Shown in pieces: positions 9,392-18,572 of a stretch of 64,000 nucleotides of DNA. Source of the DNA: an uncultured Polaribacter sp. (GTDB lineage Bacteria > Bacteroidota > Bacteroidia > Flavobacteriales > Flavobacteriaceae); assembly GCF_947495205.1 (NCBI RefSeq), contig NZ_CANLXV010000003.1, positions 217,841-281,840 of the forward strand, read 5' to 3'. Made by a program: the position numbers and the translations under genes. Under the pieces are notes generated by a model. It made no database searches, was not told where the DNA came from, and saw only the letters and a list, made by a program, of their open reading frames with translations. The stretch's first letter is position 1; each line of letters begins with the position of its first letter.

Positions 9392-9901
9392 ATGAAACAA
9401 TCAGAATTTTTACAAGTTGTTTTACCTTTTAAAGACAAGTTATTTAGGTTGGCAAAAAGATTGTTGGTTTCTAGAGAAGAGGCAGAAGATGCTACGCAAG
9501 AACTTATTTTTAAATTATGGAAAAGTAAAGAAAAAATAGAGAATTATAAAAATGTAGAAGCTTTTGCAATCACAATGACTAAAAACTATTGTTATGATCG
9601 ATTAAAATCTAAACAAGCCAATAATTTAAGTTTAATACATACCAATTATAAAGAAAAAGAAACGTCTTTAGATAAAAAAATAGAATATAAAGACAGTGTA
9701 AATCTAGTACATCAATTGATAGAAACCTTGCCAGCACAACAAAAAATTATAATTCAGTTAAGAGATATTGAACAATATGATTTTGATGAAATTTGTAAAA
9801 TTACAGACATGAAACCCAACACAGTTAGGGTGGCATTATCTAGAGCAAGGAAAACAATTAGAGAAGCATTAATAAAAAAACACAACTATGGAGTTAGCTA
9901 A
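9392..9901 (+). CDS. ECF-type RNA polymerase sigma-70 factor
   Basis: 169 residues. Region 2 is visible early (LAKRLLVSREEAEDATQELIFKLW) and region 4 late (LPAQQKIIIQLRDIEQYDFDEICKITDMKPNTVRVALSRARK), separated by a short linker with no region 3, which is the ECF layout. It should direct RNA polymerase to a small regulon, probably including its own operon. The last 14 bases overlap the next gene, whose product looks like its membrane-anchored regulator. Confidence 0.92.
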   Translation: MKQSEFLQVVLPFKDKLFRLAKRLLVSREEAEDATQELIFKLWKSKEKIENYKNVEAFAITMTKNYCYDRLKSKQANNLSLIHTNYKEKETSLDKKIEYKDSVNLVHQLIETLPAQQKIIIQLRDIEQYDFDEICKITDMKPNTVRVALSRARKTIREALIKKHNYGVS

Positions 9902-10301
9902 CATAGAAAAATTAATAGAAAAATACCTAAACGCAGCAACTACTTTGCAAGAGGAAACTACCTTAAAAATCTATTTTACAGAAGGTGATGTTGCGCCTCA
10001 TTTGCAAGAATATAAATACCTGTTTGCGTATTTTAAAACAGCAAAGCAAGATAAATTTACAAAAACCATTAATTTAAAAACTAAAAAACGAAATTATAAA
10101 TGGTTAAGTGTAGCAGCATCTGTAATGCTATTGTTTAGTGTATTTATTGGCAAACAAGAATATGATAAATACCAAGCAAAAAAAATGTATGCTCAAATAA
10201 GTAAGGGTTTAAAGTTATTATCTTCAAATCTTAAAAAAGGAGAAAAAGCTGTTGCTCATTTGTATGTATATGAAAATTCAGTAAAAAAAATAGTAAAGTA
10301 A
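9888..10301 (+). CDS. Probable anti-sigma factor, single membrane segment
   Basis: 137 residues: an N-terminal helical part (about 1-65), one transmembrane helix (about 69-85, WLSVAASVMLLFSVFIG) and a short C-terminal part outside the cytoplasm. The N-terminal opening MELANIEKLIEKYLNAATT resembles the start of anti-sigma-like proteins encoded next to ECF sigmas in Flavobacteria. The 14-base overlap with the sigma gene indicates coupled translation. It lacks a zinc-binding HxxxCxxC motif. The role is inferred from position and topology. Confidence 0.7.
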   Translation: MELANIEKLIEKYLNAATTLQEETTLKIYFTEGDVAPHLQEYKYLFAYFKTAKQDKFTKTINLKTKKRNYKWLSVAASVMLLFSVFIGKQEYDKYQAKKMYAQISKGLKLLSSNLKKGEKAVAHLYVYENSVKKIVK

Positions 10302-10326
10302 AAAACAGTAAATAAACACAGAAATT

Positions 10327-10851
10327 ATGAAAAAAAATATAGTATTAATAGCTTTTATTCTTGCACCAATGATGTTTAGTGCACAGTCTTTTTTTGAGGC
10401 TTTAGAAGATATGGATGGAGTAGATATGGTAGTTGTAAACAAAGATGCTTTTGAGCTTTTATCTAAATTTAGTCCAGAAAAATTAGAGGCAAGTAAAGAA
10501 ATGAATGTCTTTAATATGATTACAGAGTTAAATGAATTTAGAATGTTTTCTGCTGATGATGTTAAAATTGCAGAAAAAATGGAAACTATGGTAAATGGTG
10601 CCATTAAAAAGAACAGGTTAACAGAATTAATGCGCATTAAGGAAGACGATTCTAGAATTAAAATCTATGTAAAAACAACAAAAAATAAAGATTATGTAAG
10701 TGAGGTTTTAATGTTTATTAAAGGTTTAGACAAGCAAACTAAAGGTATTACAGAGTCTATGATTATTTCTTTAACGGGCAATATAGATGTAAATAAAATG
10801 TCTGATTTAGCCGATGCTTTTATAAAAGAAGATAAAAATAAGGACAAATAA
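10327..10851 (+). CDS. DUF4252 domain-containing secreted protein
   Basis: 174 residues with a cleavable signal peptide (IVLIAFILAPMMFSAQS, cut near residue 21). The rest matches the DUF4252 pattern: acidic alpha/beta domain with an SEVLMFIKGLD-like strand followed by SLTGNIDVNKMSDLA near the end. This family is typically encoded after ECF sigma and anti-sigma genes in Bacteroidetes, as here. Its biochemical function is unknown; a role as periplasmic signal input or target of the sigma system is inferred only from context. Confidence 0.82.
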   Translation: MKKNIVLIAFILAPMMFSAQSFFEALEDMDGVDMVVVNKDAFELLSKFSPEKLEASKEMNVFNMITELNEFRMFSADDVKIAEKMETMVNGAIKKNRLTELMRIKEDDSRIKIYVKTTKNKDYVSEVLMFIKGLDKQTKGITESMIISLTGNIDVNKMSDLADAFIKEDKNKDK

Positions 10852-10894
10852 TAACAAATTGAATTTAGTATTCAGTTTTAAAATACCTAAAAAT

Positions 10895-11437
10895 ATGTCA
10901 AAAATAACCAAACTTTTTTCCTTATTATTTTTTGTAATGCTTGCAAGCTCTTGTAATAATGAAAAATCATTACAACGCTACTTGGTAGACACTAATGGTA
11001 AACCAGGTTTTATTACGGGAGATTTACCTATAAGTACAGTTTTATCGCCAAAGGCGGATGTTTCTAAGGAAGTAAAAGAAACCATTAAAAGCATTAAAAA
11101 AATTAACGTTACTTTTTTGCCAAAGACAAATGATAATTCAGAAAAGTACGAAGTTGAAAAAGTAAAATTAAAAACCATTTTTAAAGGAAACAAAACCTAT
11201 AAAGACTTGGTAGCCATGAAAATAAAAGGCATGAATGTTAAAATTTATTTTACAGGTGATACCAATAATATCGATGAAGTTATTGCATTTGGATATGGTG
11301 AAAATACTGGAGTAGGAGTTGCCAGATTGTTGGGAGAAAATATGAACCCCGCAAAAATTATAAATGCACTAAAAAGTATGGATTTTGATGAGAAAAGTCC
11401 TGCATTACAACAATTTGCAAGTTTGTTTACCAAATAA
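10895..11437 (+). CDS. DUF4252-like lipoprotein
   Basis: 180 residues from the ATG at 10895. Lipobox FFVMLASSC places the lipidated Cys at residue 20. The frame is open from a TTG at 10859, but that start would prepend a dozen residues to the signal peptide. The domain resembles the preceding DUF4252 protein in size and in the strand/loop order, with weaker similarity. It is the last gene of the sigma/anti-sigma/DUF4252 operon, which ends at the hairpin just downstream. Function unknown. Confidence 0.72.
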   Translation: MSKITKLFSLLFFVMLASSCNNEKSLQRYLVDTNGKPGFITGDLPISTVLSPKADVSKEVKETIKSIKKINVTFLPKTNDNSEKYEVEKVKLKTIFKGNKTYKDLVAMKIKGMNVKIYFTGDTNNIDEVIAFGYGENTGVGVARLLGENMNPAKIINALKSMDFDEKSPALQQFASLFTK

Positions 11438-11457
11438 AAATAATGCATTGTTTTTAA

Positions 11458-11490
11458 GCCATAATTCTTAGCAGAATTATGGCTTTTTTT
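11458..11490 (+). terminator. Intrinsic terminator of the sigma/DUF4252 operon
   Basis: GCCATAATTCT (11458-11468) pairs with AGAATTATGGC (11473-11483) around a 4-base loop and is followed by seven T. Confidence 0.9.
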
Positions 11491-11512
11491 GTTATTTTTA
11501 GAAAAAATTGTA

Positions 11513-13090
11513 ATGAGATTATATATTTTAATTCTTCTATTCATTATCACTATCACATCTTGTGTGAGCGTACAAAAACACAATAGACAAATATCTAAAT
11601 TACACAGCGTAAAAGAACTAAGTGCAGATGTTGACGAATTGTATTCACAACTTCAAAAATACCATCCAAGATTGTATCAATATAAAAGTAAAGTTGTTTT
11701 AGATTTTAAGTTTGATAGTTTAAAGCAATCTTTAACACCAATGAATAGTAAAGATTTCTATAAAAAAACAGTTCAGGTTGTTTCACAAATGGGACATGGA
11801 CATACAGGGATAACTCCACCCAAAAAAATAAAAACTAAAGAAGAAAGAAAATTATATCGCAGGCAAAAAAACAATTTTAATACTTTAGATTTTGAGTATT
11901 TAAACAAACAATTATTTATAAGCAAAACCAAAGAAAAAGATGGTGCTTTATTGTTTGCAGAAGTTCTTAAAATAAACAATGAGGATGTTAGTGTACTTAC
12001 CAAAAAATATCGAAAAATATTTTCGTCAGATGGTTACAATACTACATTTTATGATAAGGTAATTGGCAAACATTTTAAAAAGTATTTTTATAGAGACAAA
12101 GGTGAATTAGACAGCATTTCTTTAACTTTACAAATAGAGGATTCAACATTTATAAAAACTTTTAGAACAATTCTTAGAAAAAAAAGCACAAAAAACAGTC
12201 TTAAGAAAAAATCAGATTCAATTAAAAAAGATGCTACAAGAAAGAAACCTGTTATTCTAAGTAAATTAGAGAGAAAAAAGAGACGTAAGTTCAATAAAAT
12301 ACATGGCTATAATTATTCAGAGAAAACCTACACTAGAAATTTATCTTTTATTGGTAAAGATAGCACAGTTGCTTATATGAAAATAAGAGGTTTTGGAAAC
12401 GGAAGTTATAAAGAATTCTACGAGCAAACTTTTCAAACTTTAAAAAATAGAAATACAGAAAATCTAATAATTGATTTGCGCTATAATGGCGGAGGAAGAG
12501 CCGCAGAAATTAGAGATTTATATGCCTATTTAACGGATAAAGAATTCCAATTTTTTACAAAGAGTGAAGTAAAAACAAGATTTCCTGTTTTAAATTCTGT
12601 TTATACAAATACCAATAATTTATTCTCAAAAATAGTTGTAGGAATTGGGTCTCCCGTAATCGTAGCTTACCGTGTTTTTAAAGTTAAAAAAGAAAACAAT
12701 CAGTTGTATTTTAATTATAAAACTAAAATTAAAGAACCAAATCCTTTAAATTTTAAGGGTAAAATTTATGTATTAATTAATGGATACTCTTTTTCTGCTT
12801 CCGCAATTTTAGCAACTTACTTAAAAGCAAATCAACGTGCTATTTTTGTTGGCGAAGAAACTGGTGGAGCATACAATGGCACTGTGGCAGGTTTTACAAG
12901 AGTACATGATTTAAAGCATTCTAAAGTTAGGGTTCACTTTGGTCTTATGCAAATACAAACACCATTTTTACAAAAGCCAGATGGTTTTGGTGTAAAACCA
13001 AATTTAGCCATTTCACCAACTTTAAAAGATAGAAAAGCCAAAATAGATCCAGAATTAGATTGGGTTTTAAAAGATATTGTAAGTCAATAA
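11513..13090 (+). CDS. S41 family peptidase, lipoprotein
   Basis: 525 residues from the ATG at 11513; the lipobox ITITSC gives Cys15. The S41 core is in the C-terminal half: LRYNGGG, then YSFSASA with Ser428 as nucleophile, then VGEETGGAYNG. There is no Lys in the last motif, which fits the tricorn-like branch of S41 rather than the CtpA branch. A Lys/Arg-rich insert lies in the middle (around residues 220-265). It begins just after the terminator of the sigma operon, so it is probably a separate unit. Confidence 0.85.
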   Translation: MRLYILILLFIITITSCVSVQKHNRQISKLHSVKELSADVDELYSQLQKYHPRLYQYKSKVVLDFKFDSLKQSLTPMNSKDFYKKTVQVVSQMGHGHTGITPPKKIKTKEERKLYRRQKNNFNTLDFEYLNKQLFISKTKEKDGALLFAEVLKINNEDVSVLTKKYRKIFSSDGYNTTFYDKVIGKHFKKYFYRDKGELDSISLTLQIEDSTFIKTFRTILRKKSTKNSLKKKSDSIKKDATRKKPVILSKLERKKRRKFNKIHGYNYSEKTYTRNLSFIGKDSTVAYMKIRGFGNGSYKEFYEQTFQTLKNRNTENLIIDLRYNGGGRAAEIRDLYAYLTDKEFQFFTKSEVKTRFPVLNSVYTNTNNLFSKIVVGIGSPVIVAYRVFKVKKENNQLYFNYKTKIKEPNPLNFKGKIYVLINGYSFSASAILATYLKANQRAIFVGEETGGAYNGTVAGFTRVHDLKHSKVRVHFGLMQIQTPFLQKPDGFGVKPNLAISPTLKDRKAKIDPELDWVLKDIVSQ

Positions 13091-13176
13091 TATAAAATTA
13101 AAACACTTATTTTTCTAATGCGTTTGTTGCTTTCTGTTTTTAACTACGCATTAACAACTTCACTAGTTTATTTTCT

Positions 13177-13184
13177 TATTTTTG
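13177..13184 (+). promoter_or_regulatory. -7 element of the M1 aminopeptidase promoter
   Basis: TATTTTTG matches the Bacteroidota TAnnTTTG element 21 bases before the ATG. No clear -33 TTG was found. Confidence 0.45.
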
Positions 13185-13205
13185 AAAAATTAGACAACAC
13201 ATTTT

Positions 13206-15650
13206 ATGAAGATTAAAAATAGTTTAATTCTTATTGTACAATTTGTTTTTGCCATAAATTTTGCGCAAAATACAGTAGCTTACAAAGCCGAAAAAGAAAA
13301 AAAACACAACTTAATACATACCAAATTAAAAGTAGATTTTAATTTTGATAAAAAGCAAGTAAATGGCGAAGCTTGGGTAACTGTAAAACCACACTTTTAC
13401 AGCACAAATACATTAATTTTAGACGCCAAAGCCATGTTGTTTCAAGAGGTATCTTTAAACGGCAATATTTTAAATTATAATTATGACGATTATCAGCTAA
13501 ACATAAAACTGCCAAAAAACTATACCAAAGAAGAAAGTTTTACAATTTACATTAAATATACAGCAAGACCAGACAAAGTAAAAAACAAATTAACCAATAC
13601 TTTAGCTACAGAGAAAGGCTTGTATTTTATAAATCCGTCTGGTAAAGACAAAACCAAACCTACACAAATCTGGACACAAGGCGAAACAGAAGGCAGCAGT
13701 TGTTGGTTTCCAACAATAGACGCACCCAACCAAAAAACTACGCAAGAAATTTACATTACAGTACCCAATAAGTATAAAACACTTTCTAATGGTAAACTAA
13801 TTACAGCTGTAATAAATAAAGAAAATAGAACAGATTATTGGAAATTAGATCAAAAACATGCACCATATTTAGCATTTTTAGGTGTTGGAGATTTTGAAGT
13901 AATCGAAGACACACCTTATAAAAATATACCTATTAATTATTATGTAGAAAAAGAATTTGCACCTTTTGCAAAATCCATTTTTGGGAATACCCCAGAAATG
14001 ATGCATTTTTTTTCAGAAAAATTAGGAGTAACATTTCCTTGGAACAAATACAGCCAAATTGTTGTAAGAGATTATGTTTCTGGAGCAATGGAAAACACAA
14101 CGGCAGTTGTACATAGTGAAATTGCATACCAAAAACCAGGGCAATTAATAGATAAAAATGTGCATGAAAATACAATAGCGCACGAACTTTTTCATCATTG
14201 GTTTGGTAATTTGGTAACGTCAGAAAGTTGGGCAAATTTAACGTTAAACGAATCTTTTGCCAACTACAGCGAATATTTATGGCAAGAATATAAATATGGC
14301 AAAGAAGCTGCAGAAATGCATCTATTTGAAAACAATAATGCATATTTAAGTGGGCAAGAATCAGACAAAAATTTGGTACGTTTTGATTATTTAGAACATC
14401 AAGATATGTTTGATTTAGTAAGCTATAATAAAGGTGGCGCAATTTTACACATGTTACGAAATTATGTTGGAGACGAAGCTTTTTTTGCCAGTTTAAAAAC
14501 CTATTTAAACACTTATAAATACAAAGCGGCAGAAGCCCACGAACTGCGTTTAATTTTCGAGAAGGTAACAGGCAAAGATTTAAATTGGTTTTTCAATCAG
14601 TGGTATTTTGGGGCAAACCATCCAGAATTAACCATTTCTTACGATTACAATTTATTAAGGAAAACAGTAACTATTAATATATTACAAAACCAAGCACAAC
14701 CTTTTCAATTTCCTATTGCTTTAGATTTTTTTGAAGGTGGCAAAAAATACAGAAAAACTGTATTTGTAGAAAATAAAGATGCCTCTTTTACTTTTAATTA
14801 TAAAGTACAACCCACTTTAATACAAGTAAATGCAGATGGAGTTTTATTGTGCAAAATCAATGAAAATAAAGTACTTAGCGATTATATTTTTCAGTTAAAA
14901 AATGCTGATCATTTTATGCATCGTAGAGAAGCTTTATTAGAAGTAGTAAAAAAGCAAGAAGACAAATTGGCTTTTAACGCCGTTGTAAATGCTATGGATG
15001 ATGATGCTTATCAAATTCAAGTATTGGCTTTAGAAAATGTAGATTTAATAAATAAGTTTGCTAAAAAAGATGCCATTCAAAAAATAATGAAACTTGCAAG
15101 TACAACAGAAAATACTATGGTACAAGCTGCAGCCATACAAACTTTAGGTAAATTAACAGATCCAGAATTAAAAAACTACTTTGTAAAAGGTTTAGAAAGC
15201 GAGTCTTACGCCGTTTTAGGAAAAAGTTTAGTAGCTATGTTTTATATAGATAAACCATTGGCTATAAAAAAATCAAAAGAGCTGCCAGATGAAATTCGTA
15301 AAATACTGGCAACACCTTTAACAAAAATTTTTATAGCTTCTAATGATGAAACAGAATTACCTTTTATAGCAAAAAGTGTAGTTTCTGGTATGTTTTTATC
15401 GGGTAATGGACCTAATAAAAAGTTATATGAAAAAGCTTTTCAGCAAGTATCTAAAAGCAATAACATGAAAGCCATACAAAACCTAACAGAAGATATGGTA
15501 GCCAAAGGCATTCAGTACAAAAAATTTAATTTTGATAAAGTTGTAATCAACTTAATGCGTAAAATGGTGCAAGCGCAAGAAATTAGCGATAATACCAACA
15601 AAGACAGAAATGTGGCCTTAATTAAAACGGCTATGGAGCGTTTACTGTAA
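13206..15650 (+). CDS. M1 family metallopeptidase (aminopeptidase N-like), exported
   Basis: 814 residues with an N-terminal signal peptide (SLILIVQFVFAINFAQN, cut near residue 20). The exopeptidase motif GAMEN is at 293-297 and the zinc site HELFH at 326-330 with Glu349 following 18 residues later, so the enzyme should be an active zinc aminopeptidase acting in the periplasm. The C-terminal ~270 residues form a helical repeat region (QIQVLALENVD, AAIQTLGKLTDPELKNYF) as in the ERAP-like C-terminal domain. Length is normal for the Bacteroidetes members. Confidence 0.94.
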   Translation: MKIKNSLILIVQFVFAINFAQNTVAYKAEKEKKHNLIHTKLKVDFNFDKKQVNGEAWVTVKPHFYSTNTLILDAKAMLFQEVSLNGNILNYNYDDYQLNIKLPKNYTKEESFTIYIKYTARPDKVKNKLTNTLATEKGLYFINPSGKDKTKPTQIWTQGETEGSSCWFPTIDAPNQKTTQEIYITVPNKYKTLSNGKLITAVINKENRTDYWKLDQKHAPYLAFLGVGDFEVIEDTPYKNIPINYYVEKEFAPFAKSIFGNTPEMMHFFSEKLGVTFPWNKYSQIVVRDYVSGAMENTTAVVHSEIAYQKPGQLIDKNVHENTIAHELFHHWFGNLVTSESWANLTLNESFANYSEYLWQEYKYGKEAAEMHLFENNNAYLSGQESDKNLVRFDYLEHQDMFDLVSYNKGGAILHMLRNYVGDEAFFASLKTYLNTYKYKAAEAHELRLIFEKVTGKDLNWFFNQWYFGANHPELTISYDYNLLRKTVTINILQNQAQPFQFPIALDFFEGGKKYRKTVFVENKDASFTFNYKVQPTLIQVNADGVLLCKINENKVLSDYIFQLKNADHFMHRREALLEVVKKQEDKLAFNAVVNAMDDDAYQIQVLALENVDLINKFAKKDAIQKIMKLASTTENTMVQAAAIQTLGKLTDPELKNYFVKGLESESYAVLGKSLVAMFYIDKPLAIKKSKELPDEIRKILATPLTKIFIASNDETELPFIAKSVVSGMFLSGNGPNKKLYEKAFQQVSKSNNMKAIQNLTEDMVAKGIQYKKFNFDKVVINLMRKMVQAQEISDNTNKDRNVALIKTAMERLL

Positions 15651-16045
15651 AGCTTACTTATTATTTTATCAAATAATAACCTATATATCTAAAGAGTGTT
15701 TGGCGTAAACTGTATTTCATCTCTTTTGTATTTTCTTACAACGTAATTATTTTAGTAAATGTAAATATTTTAATAGAAAGGAATAAGATTTCTATTAAGA
15801 GTAAAAGGTATTGGTACTTCAATGAATTAACGATGTAATTTTTAGTTATTCAAAATTACTTTAACAAACCAGTTTCTTATTGTTATAATTTAAAATGCAA
15901 AACCAGGTTTATATAATTCTTGCATTTTTAATGTAAACTTGAATTACTTTCCTTTCTATTTTCGTAATAAGTTTCTTTATAAATATACTACCATTTAGAA
16001 AAATAGATTTTAAGCACATTTAAAATGGTTACAAAATCTTAAAAT
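15651..16045. other. Intergenic stretch with inverted repeats, no gene
   Basis: About 395 bases between the converging M1 and HTH genes without a credible ORF. An AT hairpin follows the M1 stop (15658-15679). A perfect 12-base inverted repeat, AATAGAAAGGAA (15772-15783) and TTCCTTTCTATT (15949-15960), encloses about 165 bases, inside which TTAAAATGCAA (15890-15900) faces TTGCATTTTTAA (15920-15931). This could be a folded RNA or a decayed small mobile element. No promoter was recognised. Confidence 0.4.
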
Positions 16046-16405
16046 TTATTTTTGATATTCATCAAAAGTACCATCCGTATAAAAAACTAAAATCCGCTGT
16101 ATTTTTTTTTCTGAAGTTTTCTCTGAAGATGAAAATAAAGATGGAGTAGGAGCTGCTACTTTTTCTTTGGTTGTTACTTTATTCGGAAACATTCCAACAC
16201 CATTTACAAGCCATTTAATATCTACATCTTCAAATTCTGAAGTTACTTTTAAAATAAAATCTAAACTTGGTTTGTTTCTCCCAGACAAAATATGCGATAT
16301 GCTAGAACGCTGCACACCAACTTTATCTGCAAACATAGAAGCAGAAAGTGCATGAAAAGTCATTATTTCTTTGAGTCGATTTGTAAACTCTGTACTGTTT
16401 ATCAT
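16046..16405 (-). CDS. XRE-type helix-turn-helix regulator, CI-like
   Basis: 119 residues. The HTH occupies about residues 8-65, with MFADKVGVQRSSISHILSGRNKPS forming the scaffold and recognition helices. The C-terminal ~50 residues are Ser/Glu-rich and lack a peptidase or ligand domain. It faces the M14 carboxypeptidase gene across 347 bases containing at least five copies of TTACA-N2-TGTAA, one of them 18 bases from its own start codon, so it most likely represses itself and the carboxypeptidase. That the protein binds those sites is inferred. Confidence 0.85.
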   Translation of the reverse strand: MINSTEFTNRLKEIMTFHALSASMFADKVGVQRSSISHILSGRNKPSLDFILKVTSEFEDVDIKWLVNGVGMFPNKVTTKEKVAAPTPSLFSSSEKTSEKKIQRILVFYTDGTFDEYQK

Positions 16406-16422
16406 TGTAAATTATTAGTGTT

Positions 16423-16434
16423 TTACAAATGTAA
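16423..16434. promoter_or_regulatory. Operator candidate next to the HTH regulator gene
   Basis: TTACAAATGTAA is a TTACA/TGTAA inverted repeat 18 bases upstream of the regulator's ATG. The same motif recurs in the array at 16622-16715, which suggests autoregulation. Confidence 0.6.
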
Positions 16435-16621
16435 ATAATTCAGTGTAATAATCAAAATCATTTATAACTATTATTTAAAAAGTGATTTTAAGTATTAAAC
16501 AATAACTTTATATAATTAAACTTAAATACCTTAAATTAAGTAATTTAATCCTTAGTTATAGTTATTTATTATCAGAAAATACCTGAAGCTTTATAGAAAC
16601 ACTAAAGTTGATTATTGTAGT

Positions 16622-16715
16622 TTACAAAAGTAACATTATTCACTATTTTATAAATTTACATTTGTAACATAATTACAATTTACAATTGTAAATTTTAGTT
16701 TGATTACAAATGTGA
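16622..16715. promoter_or_regulatory. Array of four operator-like palindromes upstream of the M14 gene
   Basis: Four sites of the form TTACA-N2-TGTAA: 16622-16633 (TTACAAAAGTAA, weakest), 16656-16667 (TTACATTTGTAA), 16680-16691 (core of an 18-base perfect palindrome 16677-16694, AATTTACAATTGTAAATT) and 16704-16715 (TTACAAATGTGA). The last three start exactly 24 bases apart. The rest of the intergenic region (16435-16621) is AT-rich with nothing else recognised. Confidence 0.6.
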
Positions 16716-16752
16716 ATAGCTTATTTTTACAACCTATATTTTAGTTAAACTT

Positions 16753-17796
16753 ATGAGCATCACAAGCACCGCATTTTTAGAATCAATATTTAAAACACAA
16801 AAAGAAAAAACACTTTCAGGAAAATGGATTCGATTTAAGGATCTTAAAAACTTGTTTCAGAAATATGAATCTTTATTTGATGTTCAACAAATAGGCGTGT
16901 CTGAATATGACAGACCTATATATCAATTAAAAATAGGCACTGGTCAAAAGAAAATTTTACTTTGGTCTCAAATGCACGGAAATGAAAGTACAGGTACAAG
17001 AGCCTTGTTTGATTTATTCAACTGTTTTTTAAATGACAATGCAACAGAATTAAAAACCATTTTAGACAACTGTACTTTAGTTTTTATACCCATGTTAAAT
17101 CCAGATGGGGCAGAAGTATATACGAGAGTAAATGGCAACAATATCGATTTAAATAGAGATGCTGTAGCTAAAACAGCCAAAGAAAGTAAATTACTGCGCA
17201 GCGTTTTAGAAAGTTTTAATCCGCAGTTTTGCTTTAATCTACACGACCAAAGAACTATTTTTAATGTAGAAGGCACAAAAAACCCAGCTACCATTTCGTT
17301 TTTAGCGCCATCAGAAGAAATTACAAGAAAAATAACGGCAGGTAGAAAACAAACCATGAATGTAATTATTGCAATGAATAATATGTTGCAAAAAATAATA
17401 CCCAATCATGTGGGTAGGTATACAGACGAATTTTACCCAACTGCAACCGGAGATAACTTTCAAAAATTAGGTTACAACACCATTTTAATAGAATCTGGAC
17501 ATTATAAAGAAGACTATAATAGAGAAGAAAGTAGAAAATATACTTTCTATTCTATTTTACAAGGTTTGTCTTACATTGCAAATACTTCAGATTTTAGTAC
17601 CTATAAAGATTATTTTAATATTCCCAATAATAGTAAGGACTTTTATGATGTAATTCATAGATTTTCAGACAGTTCTAAAGATGTTGCTTTTCAATATAAA
17701 GATGAAATCTTAGAAAATAAATTGGTATCTAAATTGATTCAAGTAGATGATGATTCTTTAAAAGAGAAGTTCGGGCACTCTGAAATCGTTTTTTAA
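16753..17796 (+). CDS. M14 family zinc carboxypeptidase
   Basis: 347 residues. Zinc ligands are in MHGNEST (HxxE) and in NLHDQ (His), and the catalytic Glu is in IESGHYK; the NPDGAEVYTRVNGNNIDLNRD stretch is typical of the family's substrate-binding Asn-Arg region. No signal peptide is visible, so it may act in the cytoplasm, for example on peptides or peptidoglycan fragments. The intergenic operator array suggests control by the divergent HTH protein. An Lrp regulator follows but has its own promoter. Confidence 0.9.
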   Translation: MSITSTAFLESIFKTQKEKTLSGKWIRFKDLKNLFQKYESLFDVQQIGVSEYDRPIYQLKIGTGQKKILLWSQMHGNESTGTRALFDLFNCFLNDNATELKTILDNCTLVFIPMLNPDGAEVYTRVNGNNIDLNRDAVAKTAKESKLLRSVLESFNPQFCFNLHDQRTIFNVEGTKNPATISFLAPSEEITRKITAGRKQTMNVIIAMNNMLQKIIPNHVGRYTDEFYPTATGDNFQKLGYNTILIESGHYKEDYNREESRKYTFYSILQGLSYIANTSDFSTYKDYFNIPNNSKDFYDVIHRFSDSSKDVAFQYKDEILENKLVSKLIQVDDDSLKEKFGHSEIVF

Positions 17797-17830
17797 TTGT
17801 AAAAAAATTAAATTTTTCTCATTTTTTTTC

Positions 17831-17860
17831 TTGTTTACTTTAATTAAATTTATAGATTTG
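17831..17860 (+). promoter_or_regulatory. Primary-sigma promoter of the Lrp gene
   Basis: TTG (17831-17833), 19-base spacer, TAGATTTG (17853-17860): an exact match to the Bacteroidota TTG-N19-TAnnTTTG promoter, with the start site expected near 17866, about 20 bases before the ATG. Confidence 0.75.
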
Positions 17861-17886
17861 CAATGTTAATTGAATAATACCTAAAA

Positions 17887-18366
17887 ATGAAAAAATTTAT
17901 ATTAGACGAAATTGATCATCAAATATTAGACATCTTAATTGAAAATGCAAGAACACCTTTTACAGACATTGCAAAGCAATTATTGGTCTCTGCAGGTACA
18001 ATTCATGTGCGCGTTAAAAAAATGGAAGATGAGGGCATTATTCAAGGTTCTACACTTACATTAAATTATGAGAAAATGGGCTACTCTTTTATTGCTCATG
18101 TAGGTGTGTATTTAGAAAAAACTTCTATGACACAAAATGTTATTGAAAACCTTAGAAAAATACCTAATGTAACCGTAGCTTATGTAACTGCTGGTAAATA
18201 TAATATTTTCTGTAAAGTAAGAGCCAAAGGCACCAATGATGCAAAAGATATTATCTATCAAATAGATGATGTACCTGGAGTAAACAGAACAGAAACTATG
18301 ATTGCTTTAGAAGAAAGCATAAACGATAAAAAAAGAATGATGCATGCCATTTTTAAAGAATTATAG
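17887..18366 (+). CDS. Lrp/AsnC family transcriptional regulator
   Basis: 159 residues: N-terminal winged HTH (LDEIDHQILDILIENARTPFTDIAKQLLVSAGTIHVRVKKMEDEGII) followed by the RAM/ligand-binding domain (about 70-155). It should form octamers that control amino-acid-related genes. The start matches the family and lies downstream of a clear promoter; a hairpin follows the stop. Confidence 0.93.
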   Translation: MKKFILDEIDHQILDILIENARTPFTDIAKQLLVSAGTIHVRVKKMEDEGIIQGSTLTLNYEKMGYSFIAHVGVYLEKTSMTQNVIENLRKIPNVTVAYVTAGKYNIFCKVRAKGTNDAKDIIYQIDDVPGVNRTETMIALEESINDKKRMMHAIFKEL

Positions 18367-18390
18367 GCATAAATTCTATTCAAATACATC

Positions 18391-18420
18391 AAAATCTCTA
18401 TTTAATTATAGAGATTTTTT
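18391..18420 (+). terminator. Intrinsic terminator of the Lrp gene
   Basis: AAAATCTCTAT pairs with ATAGAGATTTT around a short AT loop and runs into eight T. Confidence 0.8.
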
Positions 18421-18491
18421 TTGTTAAAAATCTCTATAAATTTTTAAATAATGTATATATTTAAATAAGTAAATCATATTATATTTTTTGT

Positions 18492-18572
18492 GTGAAAAAC
18501 TTTCAAGAAACCCATAAAAGATTTTTTACTGGAGAAAAAAACGGAAAATTAGTATTAAAAATAATTGAATAG
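18492..18572 (+). pseudogene. Possible 3' remnant of a quinone oxidoreductase gene
   Basis: A 26-codon frame ends at a TAG whose last base is the first base of the next gene's GTG (TAGTG). The peptide ETHKRFFTGEKNGKLVLKII looks like the conserved C-terminus of zinc-binding dehydrogenase/quinone oxidoreductases (AHR-FF-GK-x-GKxVLK). Upstream sequence is AT-rich and non-coding, so the rest of the gene is gone. The tight join with the CPXCG gene suggests they were once an operon. This rests on a short resemblance. Confidence 0.4.

Noticed and set aside
13933..14442. 169-codon minus-strand frame inside the M1 aminopeptidase
   Set aside because: Antisense shadow covering the zinc site of a full-length peptidase; composition is Leu/Phe/His-rich as expected for such shadows.
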